From Ignavibacteria bacterium (GTDB lineage Bacteria; Bacteroidota; Ignavibacteria; Tepidaquicellales; Tepidaquicellaceae): 64,000 nucleotides of DNA. Position numbers and translations under genes: made by a program. The DNA is taken from contig JAQTLX010000003.1 of assembly GCA_028714695.1 (NCBI GenBank), positions 186,001-250,000 of the forward strand, written 5' to 3'. A model generated the notes under the pieces. It had not been told where the DNA came from. It searched no databases and saw only the letters and a program-made list of their open reading frames with translations. This document shows positions 9,814 to 18,259 of the stretch, piece by piece. The number at the start of each line of letters is the position of its first letter. The stretch's first letter is position 1.

Positions 9814-10932
9814 ATGGACAATTTAAGTCAACAGAAAGATTTTGAAGAGATAGGCCATTCAGGTGGAAAAATAGAGCTAACAAAACAACCAGATGGTTCT
9901 TTATTATTAACTATAGAAGGTGCTAATCCTTGGGCTTTTTCAATGTTTAATTTAGAAGTATCTTTTAGTGGAGTAATATTAGGTAAATCTAATATTTCTG
10001 GCGGATATGCACCTGATGCCCCTCCCCAAGAACGAAACACTGTGCAGGTAATGGTTATTTCAGACAGAAATGGATTGTGGGGTAGAATTTGTCCTATTTG
10101 CAGAGGATATTTTAGAACAAACTTTCCAGGTGACCCCACATTTTGTCCGTACTGTGATTATAAAGGTGACGGCATCAGATATCTTACAAAAAATCAAATA
10201 CAGTTTATTGAAGCATATTTTAATGCTTACATTAATGCTCTTATCAACGGTATTGACGTTACGATAGATTTGGATGAATTAACATCTAAATTAGAAGAAA
10301 ATAACAAGTCCCCTTGGGTTTATACAGAAGAAAAACAGCAAACACAAGTATATTGTCCGAATTGTAAAACAACTTTTGATATATTAGGTGAATATGGAAG
10401 ATGTCCTCAATGTGCTTTGCCCAATGCGAAACAAATTGTAATCGATAAATTTAATAATCTAGAATCAGATTTTATTAATAAGGAAAAGACTATAAATGAC
10501 AGGTCAAAAAGAGAAATGGAGTGGAAATCATTTCTTTTAAATTCTGTTTCTGTGTTTGATGGCCTAGGACACGAAATGAGAAGAAATTTATTGTTTTCTC
10601 CATATACGCCAAAAAGAAGAGCAGATTTAGAATGTTTGAGTTTCCAAAACATATTAAAAGTTAATGATTGTTTCAAGAATTGGTTTGGGTTCGAAATACT
10701 TTCGGGAATTACGAATTCCGATAAAATTTTTCTAAATATAATGTTCAACAAAAGGCACCTCTTTACTCATAACAATGGGATTGTTGATTCGGAATACTTA
10801 AAAAACACTGATGATAAAAAAGTTAAGTCAGGACAGTTAATTAGATTGGATAGTAAGGAAATAAAAAGATTTCTACTCTTAGTAAAATGTATAAGTATAA
10901 ACTTTATTGAAGGAGTAGTTAGTATTTCATAG
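9814..10932 (+). CDS. Double zinc-ribbon protein with C-terminal HEPN-like domain
   Basis: 372 residues, ATG at 9814. Two zinc ribbons are visible: CPIC at 93-96 with CPYC at 111-114, and CPNC at 181-184 with CPQC at 197-200. The C-terminal ~170 residues are helical and contain FNKRHLFTHNNGIVD, where R314 and H319 form the R-x4-H motif of HEPN ribonuclease-type domains, in the context (RHxxxHNNG) seen in ApeA-like HEPN proteins. The N-terminal 85 residues (beta-rich, EIGHSGGKIELTKQPDGSL) are unidentified. HEPN domains in defence and abortive-infection proteins often cut RNA; here that is inference. The gene is divergent from the 372-aa hypothetical gene, convergent with the 164-aa gene 14 bp downstream, and sits inside the island beside helicase genes. 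Confidence 0.7.
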   Translation: MDNLSQQKDFEEIGHSGGKIELTKQPDGSLLLTIEGANPWAFSMFNLEVSFSGVILGKSNISGGYAPDAPPQERNTVQVMVISDRNGLWGRICPICRGYFRTNFPGDPTFCPYCDYKGDGIRYLTKNQIQFIEAYFNAYINALINGIDVTIDLDELTSKLEENNKSPWVYTEEKQQTQVYCPNCKTTFDILGEYGRCPQCALPNAKQIVIDKFNNLESDFINKEKTINDRSKREMEWKSFLLNSVSVFDGLGHEMRRNLLFSPYTPKRRADLECLSFQNILKVNDCFKNWFGFEILSGITNSDKIFLNIMFNKRHLFTHNNGIVDSEYLKNTDDKKVKSGQLIRLDSKEIKRFLLLVKCISINFIEGVVSIS

Positions 10933-10946
10933 TAAATTACAATATT

Positions 10947-11441
10947 TTAACTGCGATATATGTGGTTCCCATCTTCTTTAAAGACCTCAACAATTTTATC
11001 TGTTTTCGAATCAGCTCTTTTGTGTTCTTTAACTTCAAAACTACAATTAGAAACCCACTTATATTCTTCATCGACTACATTCAATATAGTTATATTATTT
11101 GCTTTAAAGGTTGCTTCCAAATTTCTTAATGCAATCTTTTCGCAAAGACCTCTATCGTAATAATCTAGAAGTATTTTGATAGTAACGGGGGTATTGTCAT
11201 TTGGTATATTGATTATATAGTTTTTGCCCATATGGGTAAATTCCCCGTATATGCCTATCAATGGAGCACCTGTGTCATCGCCCAATAATAGTAGGCAAGT
11301 CGTTTTACCGTTCCCGACTAAGACATAGTCTTCAACTTCGCCCTCAAATAATTCAAGAATTTGTTTATGTATTTCAATAGAATCTTCTAAATAAATTCCA
11401 CTCCCATCTACTAACGAGGCAAAGAGTTTTATTATTTTCAT
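10947..11441 (-). CDS. Hypothetical protein, 164 aa
   Basis: ATG at 11441 (MKIIKLFASLVDGSGIYLED). The composition suggests an alpha/beta cytoplasmic protein: alternating strands such as DYVLVGNGKTTCLLLLGDD and NYIINIPNDNTPVTIKILLD, and one helix near 120. GNGKT is not a full P-loop. No signal peptide or membrane segment. It converges on the zinc-ribbon/HEPN gene with only 14 bp between stops and no visible terminator, so the transcripts may overlap. Function unknown. Confidence 0.65.
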   Translation of the reverse strand: MKIIKLFASLVDGSGIYLEDSIEIHKQILELFEGEVEDYVLVGNGKTTCLLLLGDDTGAPLIGIYGEFTHMGKNYIINIPNDNTPVTIKILLDYYDRGLCEKIALRNLEATFKANNITILNVVDEEYKWVSNCSFEVKEHKRADSKTDKIVEVFKEDGNHIYRS

Positions 11442-11922
11442 TTGATGAATTAGTTTATAATTTTTACAATGCCCAGTAATTTACTTTACAAAAAATATTC
11501 ATTTGCCTTTTAGCAAGAATCAATATCGGTTTTGGCTGTGATCCTAATCCATAAAAGCAATTCCGAATTATTGAAATATGATTGTTAGAATGAGAGTAAA
11601 ATACCAAAACGAAATTAATAGCTCCCTCCATATTAAACTCTTCACCTTGTTGAATATAATACAAATAAAACAATCCGAATTTTGTCTCATGATTATGCTT
11701 TGATATCCTAGATCTTATAGAAATTTAACTTTTAAAACCATAATTATAAAGGTTCAAATAATAGGAATAACAAATATTAACTATAGTTGAAAATGCATGC
11801 GTGGTCGGTGCTGCTTAGAGATAGAATAAAGTTGAATTGGAGAATTGGTTGTTTATTAATACTTAATTTCTCTAATAATTTTTAAGTCCATTATACAATA
11901 AATACGACTCAATAATTTATTC
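11442..11922. other. AT-rich stretch without a supported gene
   Basis: About 480 bases. A 69-codon minus-strand frame at 11464-11673 has low-complexity composition and no family likeness, so I do not call it. No tRNA, strong hairpin or long repeat was seen. Confidence 0.45.
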
Positions 11923-12156
11923 CTATATAATAACCTCAATATTCACCGGTGCACCAAATCGTTTTACGATTTCACTTTTGTTAATCGTTGAGAAGAAAGT
12001 TCTGTACTGGCTGCAAAAGTCGAATGCTTCATCGAAGGTCTTGCATACTTGTGATACCGTAGTTTTATCAAATTTATAGATTGAAATTTTGCATTTAGAA
12101 AATCTCAATAAGGATATTTGATTGTAATTTTTCACGATATATTGATTTGCTGTCAA
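11923..12156 (-). CDS. Possible small protein, 77 aa
   Basis: The reading begins at TTG (12156), because no ATG lies in frame near the start. The protein (NQYIVKNYNQISLLRFSKCK, then FGAPVNIEVII at the end) has plausible alpha/beta composition and is soluble, with no recognised domain. It stands alone between AT-rich gaps, downstream of the T9SS gene's terminator. It could be spurious; the TTG start and isolation keep confidence low. Confidence 0.35.
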   Translation of the reverse strand: MTANQYIVKNYNQISLLRFSKCKISIYKFDKTTVSQVCKTFDEAFDFCSQYRTFFSTINKSEIVKRFGAPVNIEVII

Positions 12157-12260
12157 TTAATGTAAAAAAGTTAATATTGTATTTCTATACAATTTTGTCG
12201 CTTATCGCTGTATATTTCGGATGTTATTTGATGCTAATATTTTACAGTATTGTGGTATAG

Positions 12261-12287
12261 AAAATAAAAAAGGGGCTGTTGCCCCTT
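12261..12287 (-). terminator. Rho-independent terminator of the T9SS Asp-box gene
   Basis: Read on the minus strand: stem AAGGGGC / GCCCCTT with loop AACA, followed by a run of T. It lies about 20 bp past the stop of the 406-aa gene. Confidence 0.85.
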
Positions 12288-12308
12288 CGTTAAATGAAAT
12301 ATATTAAT

Positions 12309-13529
12309 TTATTTCACGAGTGTCATTCGTTTTGTATCCGTAAAACTTCCTGCCCGGAGTCTATAGAAATATATTCCGCTAGAAAGGTTTCCTGCGCTCC
12401 AATTTACCTGATAAGTTCCAGGTGATTGCTTTTCATTTACCAATGTAGCAACCTCAATCCCAAGAATATCAAATACTTTCAATGAAACGGTCTCATTTTT
12501 TGTTATTTGGTATTTAATTGTCGTGGATGGATTAAAGGGATTTGGGAAATTCTGACTTAACGAATACTTTTCCGGGATTTCACTAGAAATGTTTTTTACA
12601 GATATTATATCTAATAGAAATCTTCTCCAAATACCAGGAGTTCCCCCGCCTCCTGCGAATATATAATCCCCGAAAACATAAATCGCCGTTACATCATTAG
12701 AAGTTAGACCTTGATTTTTTTGTAGCCACGTCAGACCAGCATTTGTACTTAAATATACTCCCCCTAAGTCGGTACCGGCAAATAGGTTATAACCGGACGT
12801 GAATAAAGCCGTGACCCTTTTATCGCGTAATCCAACATTGATCCAACTCTGTCCATTATCCGATGATTTATATACACCACTATCAGGGGTAGCACTAGAA
12901 TTGAGACCTGCTACAAACATATTGGATCCCGATATTGTTATTAAATTAAATCTAATGTTAGATGGTAATCCGTTATTAAATGAGGACCAATTAACTCCAT
13001 TGTTTGTTGAACGGTAGATAACTCCCAGACTTCCTGCGTAAATATTTAAACCACTTGATGTAATTGATCTTATATTGTTATCGACCAATGGAATTTTTGT
13101 CCAGCTTGCACCAATATTATTTGAACGATAAAATCCAGTATCCGTATATACGAAAATATTAGTACTTGTAACTTCTAATGCACTTACAGAATGATTATTA
13201 AAACCGATTAAAGTCCAATTAACGCCTTCGTTTGTTGAACGATATACACCTCCACCATAACCCATCATCATATATGTGCTTGCATAAATGTCATTATTGT
13301 AAGATTTCATCACAGTTGCTGAGAAAGTAAGACTTGACCAGTTCATACCATAATCAGTTGATTTGAAGATACCTGAAGTGGTTCCGGGTTGAGCAAATAT
13401 GTTCGAATTGGTTGCCGCGAAACTTATAACATTACCGCCTGAGAAATTTGTTGGGACCCATTGAGCGTTAAGACTGTAATTAGTTGATAATAGAAATAAC
13501 ACTAAAATTACTTTTGTAAAAGTTTTCAT
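12309..13529 (-). CDS. Secreted Asp-box (BNR) repeat protein with T9SS sorting domain
   Basis: 406 residues. A signal peptide (about residues 1-22, ending SLNAQ) is followed by six repeats of the form S-T-D/N-x-G-x-x-W, for example STDYGMNW, STNEGVNW, STNNGVNW and SSDNGQSW. This is the Asp-box pattern of sialidase-like and Ycf48-like beta-propellers. The last ~80 residues form a type A T9SS sorting domain (NFPNPFNPSTTIKYQI, a GIEVATLVNE segment, SGIYFYRL, KRMTLVK). The protein is therefore exported to the cell surface or medium and probably binds a protein or glycan. No catalytic sialidase residues can be assigned. It sits within the island yet carries a sorting domain like the chromosomal ones, so the island has circulated among T9SS-bearing hosts or picked it up here. 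Confidence 0.9.
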   Translation of the reverse strand: MKTFTKVILVLFLLSTNYSLNAQWVPTNFSGGNVISFAATNSNIFAQPGTTSGIFKSTDYGMNWSSLTFSATVMKSYNNDIYASTYMMMGYGGGVYRSTNEGVNWTLIGFNNHSVSALEVTSTNIFVYTDTGFYRSNNIGASWTKIPLVDNNIRSITSSGLNIYAGSLGVIYRSTNNGVNWSSFNNGLPSNIRFNLITISGSNMFVAGLNSSATPDSGVYKSSDNGQSWINVGLRDKRVTALFTSGYNLFAGTDLGGVYLSTNAGLTWLQKNQGLTSNDVTAIYVFGDYIFAGGGGTPGIWRRFLLDIISVKNISSEIPEKYSLSQNFPNPFNPSTTIKYQITKNETVSLKVFDILGIEVATLVNEKQSPGTYQVNWSAGNLSSGIYFYRLRAGSFTDTKRMTLVK

Positions 13530-13585
13530 ATGTTATGTTTTTGGTTTGATATTTTTCTTAAGGATATTATACCCGCATAACTAGG

Positions 13586-13804
13586 TTATTTGTTTTTTCT
13601 ATTCCGTGGCATTTTATAATCGGCATAATCCTTCCCTGCGAATGGATCTTTCACTGTTCCAAACTTATCCACTTTCATTTTGTTGATGTTGCTGTCTTTT
13701 AAGAATTGCTTGTTCGATTTTTCCCTTGAGCTTGAGTTCTTTCCTGCTAATACTGATAAACCGAAAAATAATGCACTCTTTAAAATTCTGGTAAAATTTG
13801 CCAT
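13586..13804 (-). CDS. Small basic protein, 72 aa
   Basis: I start at the ATG at 13804 (MANFTRILKSALFFGLSVLA) rather than the ATG at 13837, because the shorter form begins with a clean signal-like segment. A hydrophobic stretch (about residues 8-20) precedes a charged tail rich in Lys, Ser and Asp, ending MPRNRKNK. It may be a small exported or membrane-anchored protein. It lies just upstream of the T9SS gene on the same strand, 56 bp apart, so co-transcription is possible. No family recognised. Confidence 0.5.
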   Translation of the reverse strand: MANFTRILKSALFFGLSVLAGKNSSSREKSNKQFLKDSNINKMKVDKFGTVKDPFAGKDYADYKMPRNRKNK

Positions 13805-13923
13805 AATGATTTTTATAAAGTTTTTAAAGTATAACATTTATGTATAAAAAAGGGACGCTAACTCTAAAGCCACATCCCTTACGAGGCACTGGTATGCCTA
13901 CAAGAAAATATGAACAATAAAGC

Positions 13924-13946
13924 GCGTCCCTAAATTTATGGGACGC
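13924..13946. repeat. Hairpin GCGTCCC / GGGACGC
   Basis: Perfect 7-bp arms at 13924-13930 and 13940-13946. The same word GGGACGC also occurs near 13848, so the 100 bases hold three copies in mixed orientation. No T-run follows. It begins the ~1.1-kb non-coding stretch (13,805-14,945) that looks like a replication or control region. Confidence 0.45.
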
Positions 13947-14186
13947 AACTTCATTCCACGTTTTTCTTGTTTTGAAAAATACCAGTTTTCGTAAGAGAAC
14001 GTAAAAAAAGCTACGCGCTAAAATCTTATAATAAGAACAAAATCCCCAGGAAGTTTAACAGTATTTGGGATTATTAATTAAAGAAAATTAGTCAATTAAG
14101 TAAATAAATCAAATGAATTAATATAATGGCGTATAATACTATTGAAGGCAGAGATGCTTTCATTTTTTGATTTTAGAAGATAGTCC

Positions 14187-14262
14187 CCGAGGTACGGCAT
14201 CACGCGGTAACATAACCACCGAACAAAACCTGTGTAAAAATTCGCGTAATGCTGTACCTCGG
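14187..14262. repeat. Long imperfect inverted repeat, 20-bp arms
   Basis: Arms CCGAGGTACGGCATCACGCG (14187-14206) and CGCGTAATGCTGTACCTCGG (14243-14262) pair over 20 bases with two mismatches, one of which is a G-U pair in RNA. The loop is 36 bases. GC content is much higher than the surroundings. It may be a structured origin or transfer site, or the footprint of an inserted hairpin element. Confidence 0.6.
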
Positions 14263-14371
14263 AGATATATTTTATTCCTTAGAAATGTTGGCACTGAGGA
14301 CTATGTTTTGCTGGAATAGACAGTCTTTTGCTCTAATTTTGTGGCATTCAATTTTCATAACATTTTTAATT

Positions 14372-14578
14372 TTGCATAACTCTTGAGATTTCGGGAAACG
14401 TCTCCATGGTTTCTATTAATTCAGTAGAGGTCATCTATTATAAGAAATTGCATAACTCTTGAGATTTTCAAAAACGTATCCATGGTTTCTATCATTCTTG
14501 GGATTAGTATGAATCAGTTATAATAAGTTATTGCATAGCTCTTGTGATTTTCAAAAACGTCTCCATGGTTTCTATTAT
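14372..14578. repeat. Three diverged ~46-bp direct repeats
   Basis: Copies begin at 14372, 14448 and 14531. Each opens with TTGCATA(A/G)CTCTTG and ends with CCATGGTTTCTAT. Periods are 76 and 83 bp. The copies differ at several positions, and the intervening sequences also share words (TTATAA before each TTGCATA), so the unit is a diverged tandem duplication rather than a CRISPR repeat. The TTGCATA core is the same as in the iterons at 14829-14917. Confidence 0.75.
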
Positions 14579-14693
14579 TTATATAGTTTGGTTTTTCGAT
14601 TATATAAAAATGCATAGTAAGGGGCGGAAACCTAAACAAACATAATTTAACATATATTCTTAAAGTATCAAAAACTCTTAAAAAAATCCTAAC

Positions 14694-14760
14694 CAAATCC
14701 CGACTCGTAAGAGTCGTATATAGGATTTATTATTATCTATAATAATCTATAAGATCTATA
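14694..14760. repeat. Nested hairpin followed by three ATCTATA words
   Basis: CGACTC (14701-14706) pairs with GAGTCG (14711-14716) over the loop GTAA, and AAATCC (14694-14699) with GGATTT (14723-14728) outside it. Three ATCTATA words follow at 14735, 14745 and 14754, spaced about one helical turn. The stretch is very AT-rich and could be a melting region. Confidence 0.4.
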
Positions 14761-14828
14761 GGGGAGGGCACTAAATCGCCCAATCTCTTGACTGTATTGA
14801 CATTCCGCCATTTTAGTATTGTCATTTT

Positions 14829-14917
14829 GTTGCACTACACTTAATATATGTTGCATAAATCTTTATCATAGTTGCATGAATATCTAAGTAGTTGCATAAA
14901 TATTTACTTTGTTGCAT
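14829..14917. repeat. Five iterons GTTGCAT at 20-21 bp spacing
   Basis: GTTGCA(T/C) starts at 14829, 14850, 14871, 14891 and 14911. Spacing is 21, 21, 20 and 20 bp, two helical turns, with AT-rich filler. This is the classic layout of initiator-binding iterons in plasmid and integrative-element origins. The array ends about 30 bp from the stop of the 437-aa winged-helix gene. Confidence 0.7.
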
Positions 14918-14945
14918 GTTATAAAACAGATAATTGTAAAACTCT

Positions 14946-16256
14946 TCATAATTCTTCACTTTCAAAAGCGAATTCTTCAGCCATTTCCTCTAACCATATA
15001 TTTAACATTTCATCCGGAATCTTACGCCTTTCAATCTCTTTACCAAACATTTTACTATCGTCTTTATATATAGCAAAAAGATAGTCCAAGTGTTGTTTTG
15101 CAGTCTCATAATCCATTTCGGTTCTATTCTTATCTTTCAATTTTTCTAACTTATTTATATCACTGCTACATTCATTTTTCTTAAGTTTTTCAAGTTTCCA
15201 CTCTTCAACTGATATATCAGATATATTATGCTCTTTTATTAAACGTTCGAATTTTTCATTGTCTCCGTTACTCATTATCTCATAATGCCCTATCAACTCT
15301 TTATTTGTAACTGGATAATATTTATTCTCTTGCTTAGTATTAACTTGGTCTTTATTTATATGAGTTTGTTCTTCATTAACTTTAACTGTAGTTACCTCAG
15401 TCGATAAATCATGAGATGAATCAGTAACCTTGAAATTTTCAGCTTCGTTATAAATTAAATCGGTGTTCCATTGAGGTGACAGATGGTCTGTTTGTTGAAG
15501 CTGCTGATCAACATTATATTCTTTTCTTCTTAATGCTGTTGCCTTTCTTTTATTAATTTTTGATTTTCCGTATTTATAGTGGGTATAGATTTTCCCATCA
15601 ATATCTGTAGTTATATATCCTATCTCATTTAGACACCATAAACATTTTTTGATATCCTCTTTATCATGATGAAGATATTTACTAATGGTAGATGCTGTCT
15701 CTTCAGATTCACATGTTTCTATGTCCAGCAGTATATGTCTGTTCCTGGTAATTAAATAGTAGAAAGTTTCAACTGTTCTCATAAGCAATCCGGGAGATTT
15801 ACTCAGTTTAAATTTTTCTTTTAGAAGCTCTACGAAATCAATATAAAAGTTATAATAAATTTGAACAAACGAAGGGAAAAATCCTTCACCATCATCTGTT
15901 TTATTAATATCTTTTTCAGGGTCATTTTTTTCATAATGGAATAATGTATTATCATTTATCAGCTTATGCTCCTTTCCATTTATCTCAATAAGTCCCATGA
16001 CGTTTAGCCAATGTAAAGCTCTTGATAAAGTAGTTTTGTCGAACCCATAAAAATTGTATATTGTTTTTCTGTCTACTTTATAGTGTTTTTTAAGTTGATG
16101 AGAACTAAGATGAATTTTATTATCAAAGATAATACACTTTTCCAGTTTCAGATAAACATAAATCCAGGGTACATAAAATACTTTATATTTATTTTTGGAA
16201 CCGAATAAAAGTTCTGGACTTATTTGTATATGGTGTGTTTCTTTCTTTTTTTCCAT
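14946..16256 (-). CDS. Winged-helix protein, candidate replication initiator of the element
   Basis: I start at the ATG at 16256 (MEKKKETHHIQISPELLFGS), 437 aa, because the longer frame would overlap the upstream gene and begins with an odd hydrophobic run. Two winged-helix-like segments can be seen: near 60-100 (KVDRKTIYNFYGFDKTTLSR, then ALHWLNVMGLIEING) and near 185-225 (TASTISKYLHHDKEDIKKCL, then LNEIGYI). A long charged linker and a helical C-terminus (EKLKKNE, LDYLFAIYKDD) follow. It is the last gene of a three-gene operon and ends next to five iterons. Paired winged helices beside iterons fit a Rep or DnaD-like initiator, but I recognise no named family; a transcription regulator is the alternative. 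Confidence 0.7.
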   Translation of the reverse strand: MEKKKETHHIQISPELLFGSKNKYKVFYVPWIYVYLKLEKCIIFDNKIHLSSHQLKKHYKVDRKTIYNFYGFDKTTLSRALHWLNVMGLIEINGKEHKLINDNTLFHYEKNDPEKDINKTDDGEGFFPSFVQIYYNFYIDFVELLKEKFKLSKSPGLLMRTVETFYYLITRNRHILLDIETCESEETASTISKYLHHDKEDIKKCLWCLNEIGYITTDIDGKIYTHYKYGKSKINKRKATALRRKEYNVDQQLQQTDHLSPQWNTDLIYNEAENFKVTDSSHDLSTEVTTVKVNEEQTHINKDQVNTKQENKYYPVTNKELIGHYEIMSNGDNEKFERLIKEHNISDISVEEWKLEKLKKNECSSDINKLEKLKDKNRTEMDYETAKQHLDYLFAIYKDDSKMFGKEIERRKIPDEMLNIWLEEMAEEFAFESEEL

Positions 16257-16260
16257 AAAG

Positions 16261-16797
16261 TTAATTGTTTTTAGGGTTGTTAAAAAAGTTAAAAGGAATT
16301 TCCGAGCTGTAAGTAACGTAACCAAGCTCAGGGCAAAAGCTGTGAATGTAAAAATCGTTTAAAACTAAAATCGATATACAAGATTTATGTTCAGGCTTGC
16401 AATATTCGGTTATTTCAACCATTCGTAATTTCACAAGCTCACGAAATGATCTTCTTATTATGTTTCTGCAAATACCGGTTTCTTTGTGCAATTGGTTAAT
16501 GTTAAGGTCCTGACTCACGGCTAGTCGATAGTAATTCGGACATTCCAGCCAATCCATAAACTTTACCTGGGATTTCAATATCAGATACAAATAAAAACTG
16601 AAATAGCACTTAAAGGGTATTTCATACAGCACTGGCGAAAATTCAACCTCATACTTGTCGAATATTGCTTTCAGTTTCTGATTGTTAAAATGACTCAACC
16701 TCTTTCTCTTATATCTCTTTTGCTTCTTTCGAAGTTCTCTTTCGAGAACTGAGTCAAGAATTTGCTTTTGTTCTATATTTAATGGCACTTGTATCAT
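16261..16797 (-). CDS. Helix-turn-helix protein, 178 aa
   Basis: ATG at 16797. A very basic N-terminal stretch (RELRKKQKRYKRKRLSHFN) precedes a region with two aromatic hydrophobic helices (YEIPFKCYFSFYLYLILKSQ). A winged helix follows near 110-145 (NINQLHKETGICRNIIRRSF, then ELVKLRMVEITEY). The start overlaps the stop of the upstream 71-aa gene by 1 bp, and the next gene starts 4 bp after its stop, so the three are one operon. It probably binds DNA in replication or regulation of the element. Confidence 0.65.
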   Translation of the reverse strand: MIQVPLNIEQKQILDSVLERELRKKQKRYKRKRLSHFNNQKLKAIFDKYEVEFSPVLYEIPFKCYFSFYLYLILKSQVKFMDWLECPNYYRLAVSQDLNINQLHKETGICRNIIRRSFRELVKLRMVEITEYCKPEHKSCISILVLNDFYIHSFCPELGYVTYSSEIPFNFFNNPKNN

Positions 16798-17012
16798 TAA
16801 CAGACCTCACATTCTTCCTGCATAAGACGGTCCCTTGCTTGGCTTAGCACGCCACTTAAATACCTAAAATTGAATTGAGTCATGTAAAATGGCTCGTGCT
16901 CTTCTAAGACGCTTATTAAATCTCTCAGAAACTTCAATCCTTTGTTACGAACCTCATCGTCTGACAACTGAGCCAGGTCGATAAGTTCATTCTGCTCACT
17001 TTTCTTAATCAT
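16797..17012 (-). CDS. Small acidic protein, 71 aa, first gene of the winged-helix operon
   Basis: ATG at 17012 (MIKKSEQNELIDLAQLSDDE). Fully helical and soluble by composition, ending in CEVC. It overlaps the next gene by 1 bp, which supports translation. No family recognised. Its place at the head of the operon suggests a regulator or a partner of the DNA-binding proteins downstream. Confidence 0.6.
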   Translation of the reverse strand: MIKKSEQNELIDLAQLSDDEVRNKGLKFLRDLISVLEEHEPFYMTQFNFRYLSGVLSQARDRLMQEECEVC

Positions 17013-17188
17013 GCTTGATAATGTTTAAATTCTTTAATAATTCTCTTACTAATACTGAATCGTATTTGACAAATGTGTTCACAAATGGAAAATAGGAGTC
17101 AGGATCAGTATATGATTAAGTGAGATTTGAACAGAAAGTGTGCAAGTTTAAAATGAAAATTTATTATGAGGTTAAAGTATTCTTTGAA

Positions 17189-17740
17189 TTAAAAATCTGA
17201 GGGGATTCTTGATTCAGGATGATATTTTATGCAATAGCCATTCGCTTGATATTCGTAAAAGTATTTACAAGTCTTGCACGCGTCCAATTGTTTTGGAAGA
17301 TCAAAAAGCACTTTGTATATTTTTTCCAATTCTAATGCTAAAATAATTTCGTCGCGAGGTTCGATAAATTTTTTCAACAACTCGCCATGTCTATTTAAAA
17401 TGTAAATATCCTTAAATCGTATAATTTTGTTTTTTAGAAATTCTATCTTTATTATTATATCGAAGCTTTTCTTTTGTCTATTAGTCAGCATAATACCAAA
17501 CACCGCCTTTTTTCTTTTCCTCTCCCCTGGAAGTATACTCGGAAATAATCGATCGTTAAACTCCAGATTTTCTGTTGTAAAGATATTTTTGTTTTCAAAT
17601 ATTGCAGGTGTTGCCCCTATGCACTTCAGCTGATAAAATAAGTTATCAGGTAATCTGATAATATCGAGATCAAGTTTATTTAACTTTACCCTAAAATATA
17701 GCGAACTATTCGTTTTGTTAATGTAAGGTACTATAATCAT
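17189..17740 (-). CDS. Hypothetical protein with C-terminal cysteine motif, 183 aa
   Basis: ATG at 17740. The body is beta-rich and basic (YINKTNSSLYFRVKLNKLDL). The C-terminus carries CKTCKYFYEYQANGYC followed by IKYHPE, a CxxC plus C and H pattern that could bind one zinc. No membrane segment. It stands alone upstream of the winged-helix operon on the same strand, 176 bp away. Function not recognised. Confidence 0.6.
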   Translation of the reverse strand: MIIVPYINKTNSSLYFRVKLNKLDLDIIRLPDNLFYQLKCIGATPAIFENKNIFTTENLEFNDRLFPSILPGERKRKKAVFGIMLTNRQKKSFDIIIKIEFLKNKIIRFKDIYILNRHGELLKKFIEPRDEIILALELEKIYKVLFDLPKQLDACKTCKYFYEYQANGYCIKYHPESRIPSDF

Positions 17741-18259
17741 AATATAAATATACTATAAAAAGATATCATAGTCAAGATATAAATGTATATTATTTATTGT
17801 AATAACAAGTAATTATAACGATAGACAGAAATTACATTCGGAAGTTCATATAACTATCAATAGTGAACTTCTTAATAATTGTTTAAATATAGACTTGATA
17901 AAGCAAACGATTTATAGTATATTCATGAAATGAAAAATTATAAATAATATTTCAAATGATATAAGTAATGCTGAGAAAGCCTCTTAATAAGCAGAGCCCA
18001 CTTTCACATAATCAGCACATCGCTCAATAGCTTATTACAACTACAAATAAATAGTTAAACAGCAATTATGAATTCGTTCATAATAGTGCAGTTTATTGCT
18101 TACGCGAGAGCGGAAAGCAGTAATAGTTTTTTTTGTTGTAATAAGTTATTTCCAGGAATACTTCAAAGTAACACTTCGAAATAAATTTCAACAAAAAAAC
18201 TACAAATTTTAAATTAAAAATTTTAGCAATAACAAAAATATTATTAAATATTATTATAA
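17741..18259. other. AT-rich intergenic region with one inverted repeat
   Basis: About 520 bases between divergent genes. GAAGTTCA (17841-17848) and TGAACTTC (17864-17871) form a perfect 8-bp inverted repeat that may be an operator. No convincing small gene was seen. Promoters for the 183-aa gene and the ClpP-like gene should lie here. Confidence 0.5.

Noticed and set aside
11464-11673. 69-codon minus-strand frame.
   Set aside because: No domain, no ribosome site, composition like translated AT-rich spacer.
14372-14578. Three ~46-bp repeats with 29-37 bp between them, similar in size to type II CRISPR repeats of Bacteroidota.
   Set aside because: Copies differ at many positions, the intervals share sequence with each other, the motif TTGCATA also occurs in nearby iterons, and no cas gene is present.
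14514-14696. 60-codon minus-strand frame through the third large repeat.
   Set aside because: It covers a repeat and spacer, and its residues reflect AT-rich non-coding DNA.
16257-16325. Upstream start of the winged-helix gene at 16325.
   Set aside because: It would overlap the 178-aa gene by 65 bp, whereas the ATG at 16256 gives a 4-bp spacing.
14946-17012. Reading the three-gene operon as phage or plasmid partition (ParA/ParB) genes.
   Set aside because: No Walker motif or ParB-like segment is present; only winged-helix patterns are seen.
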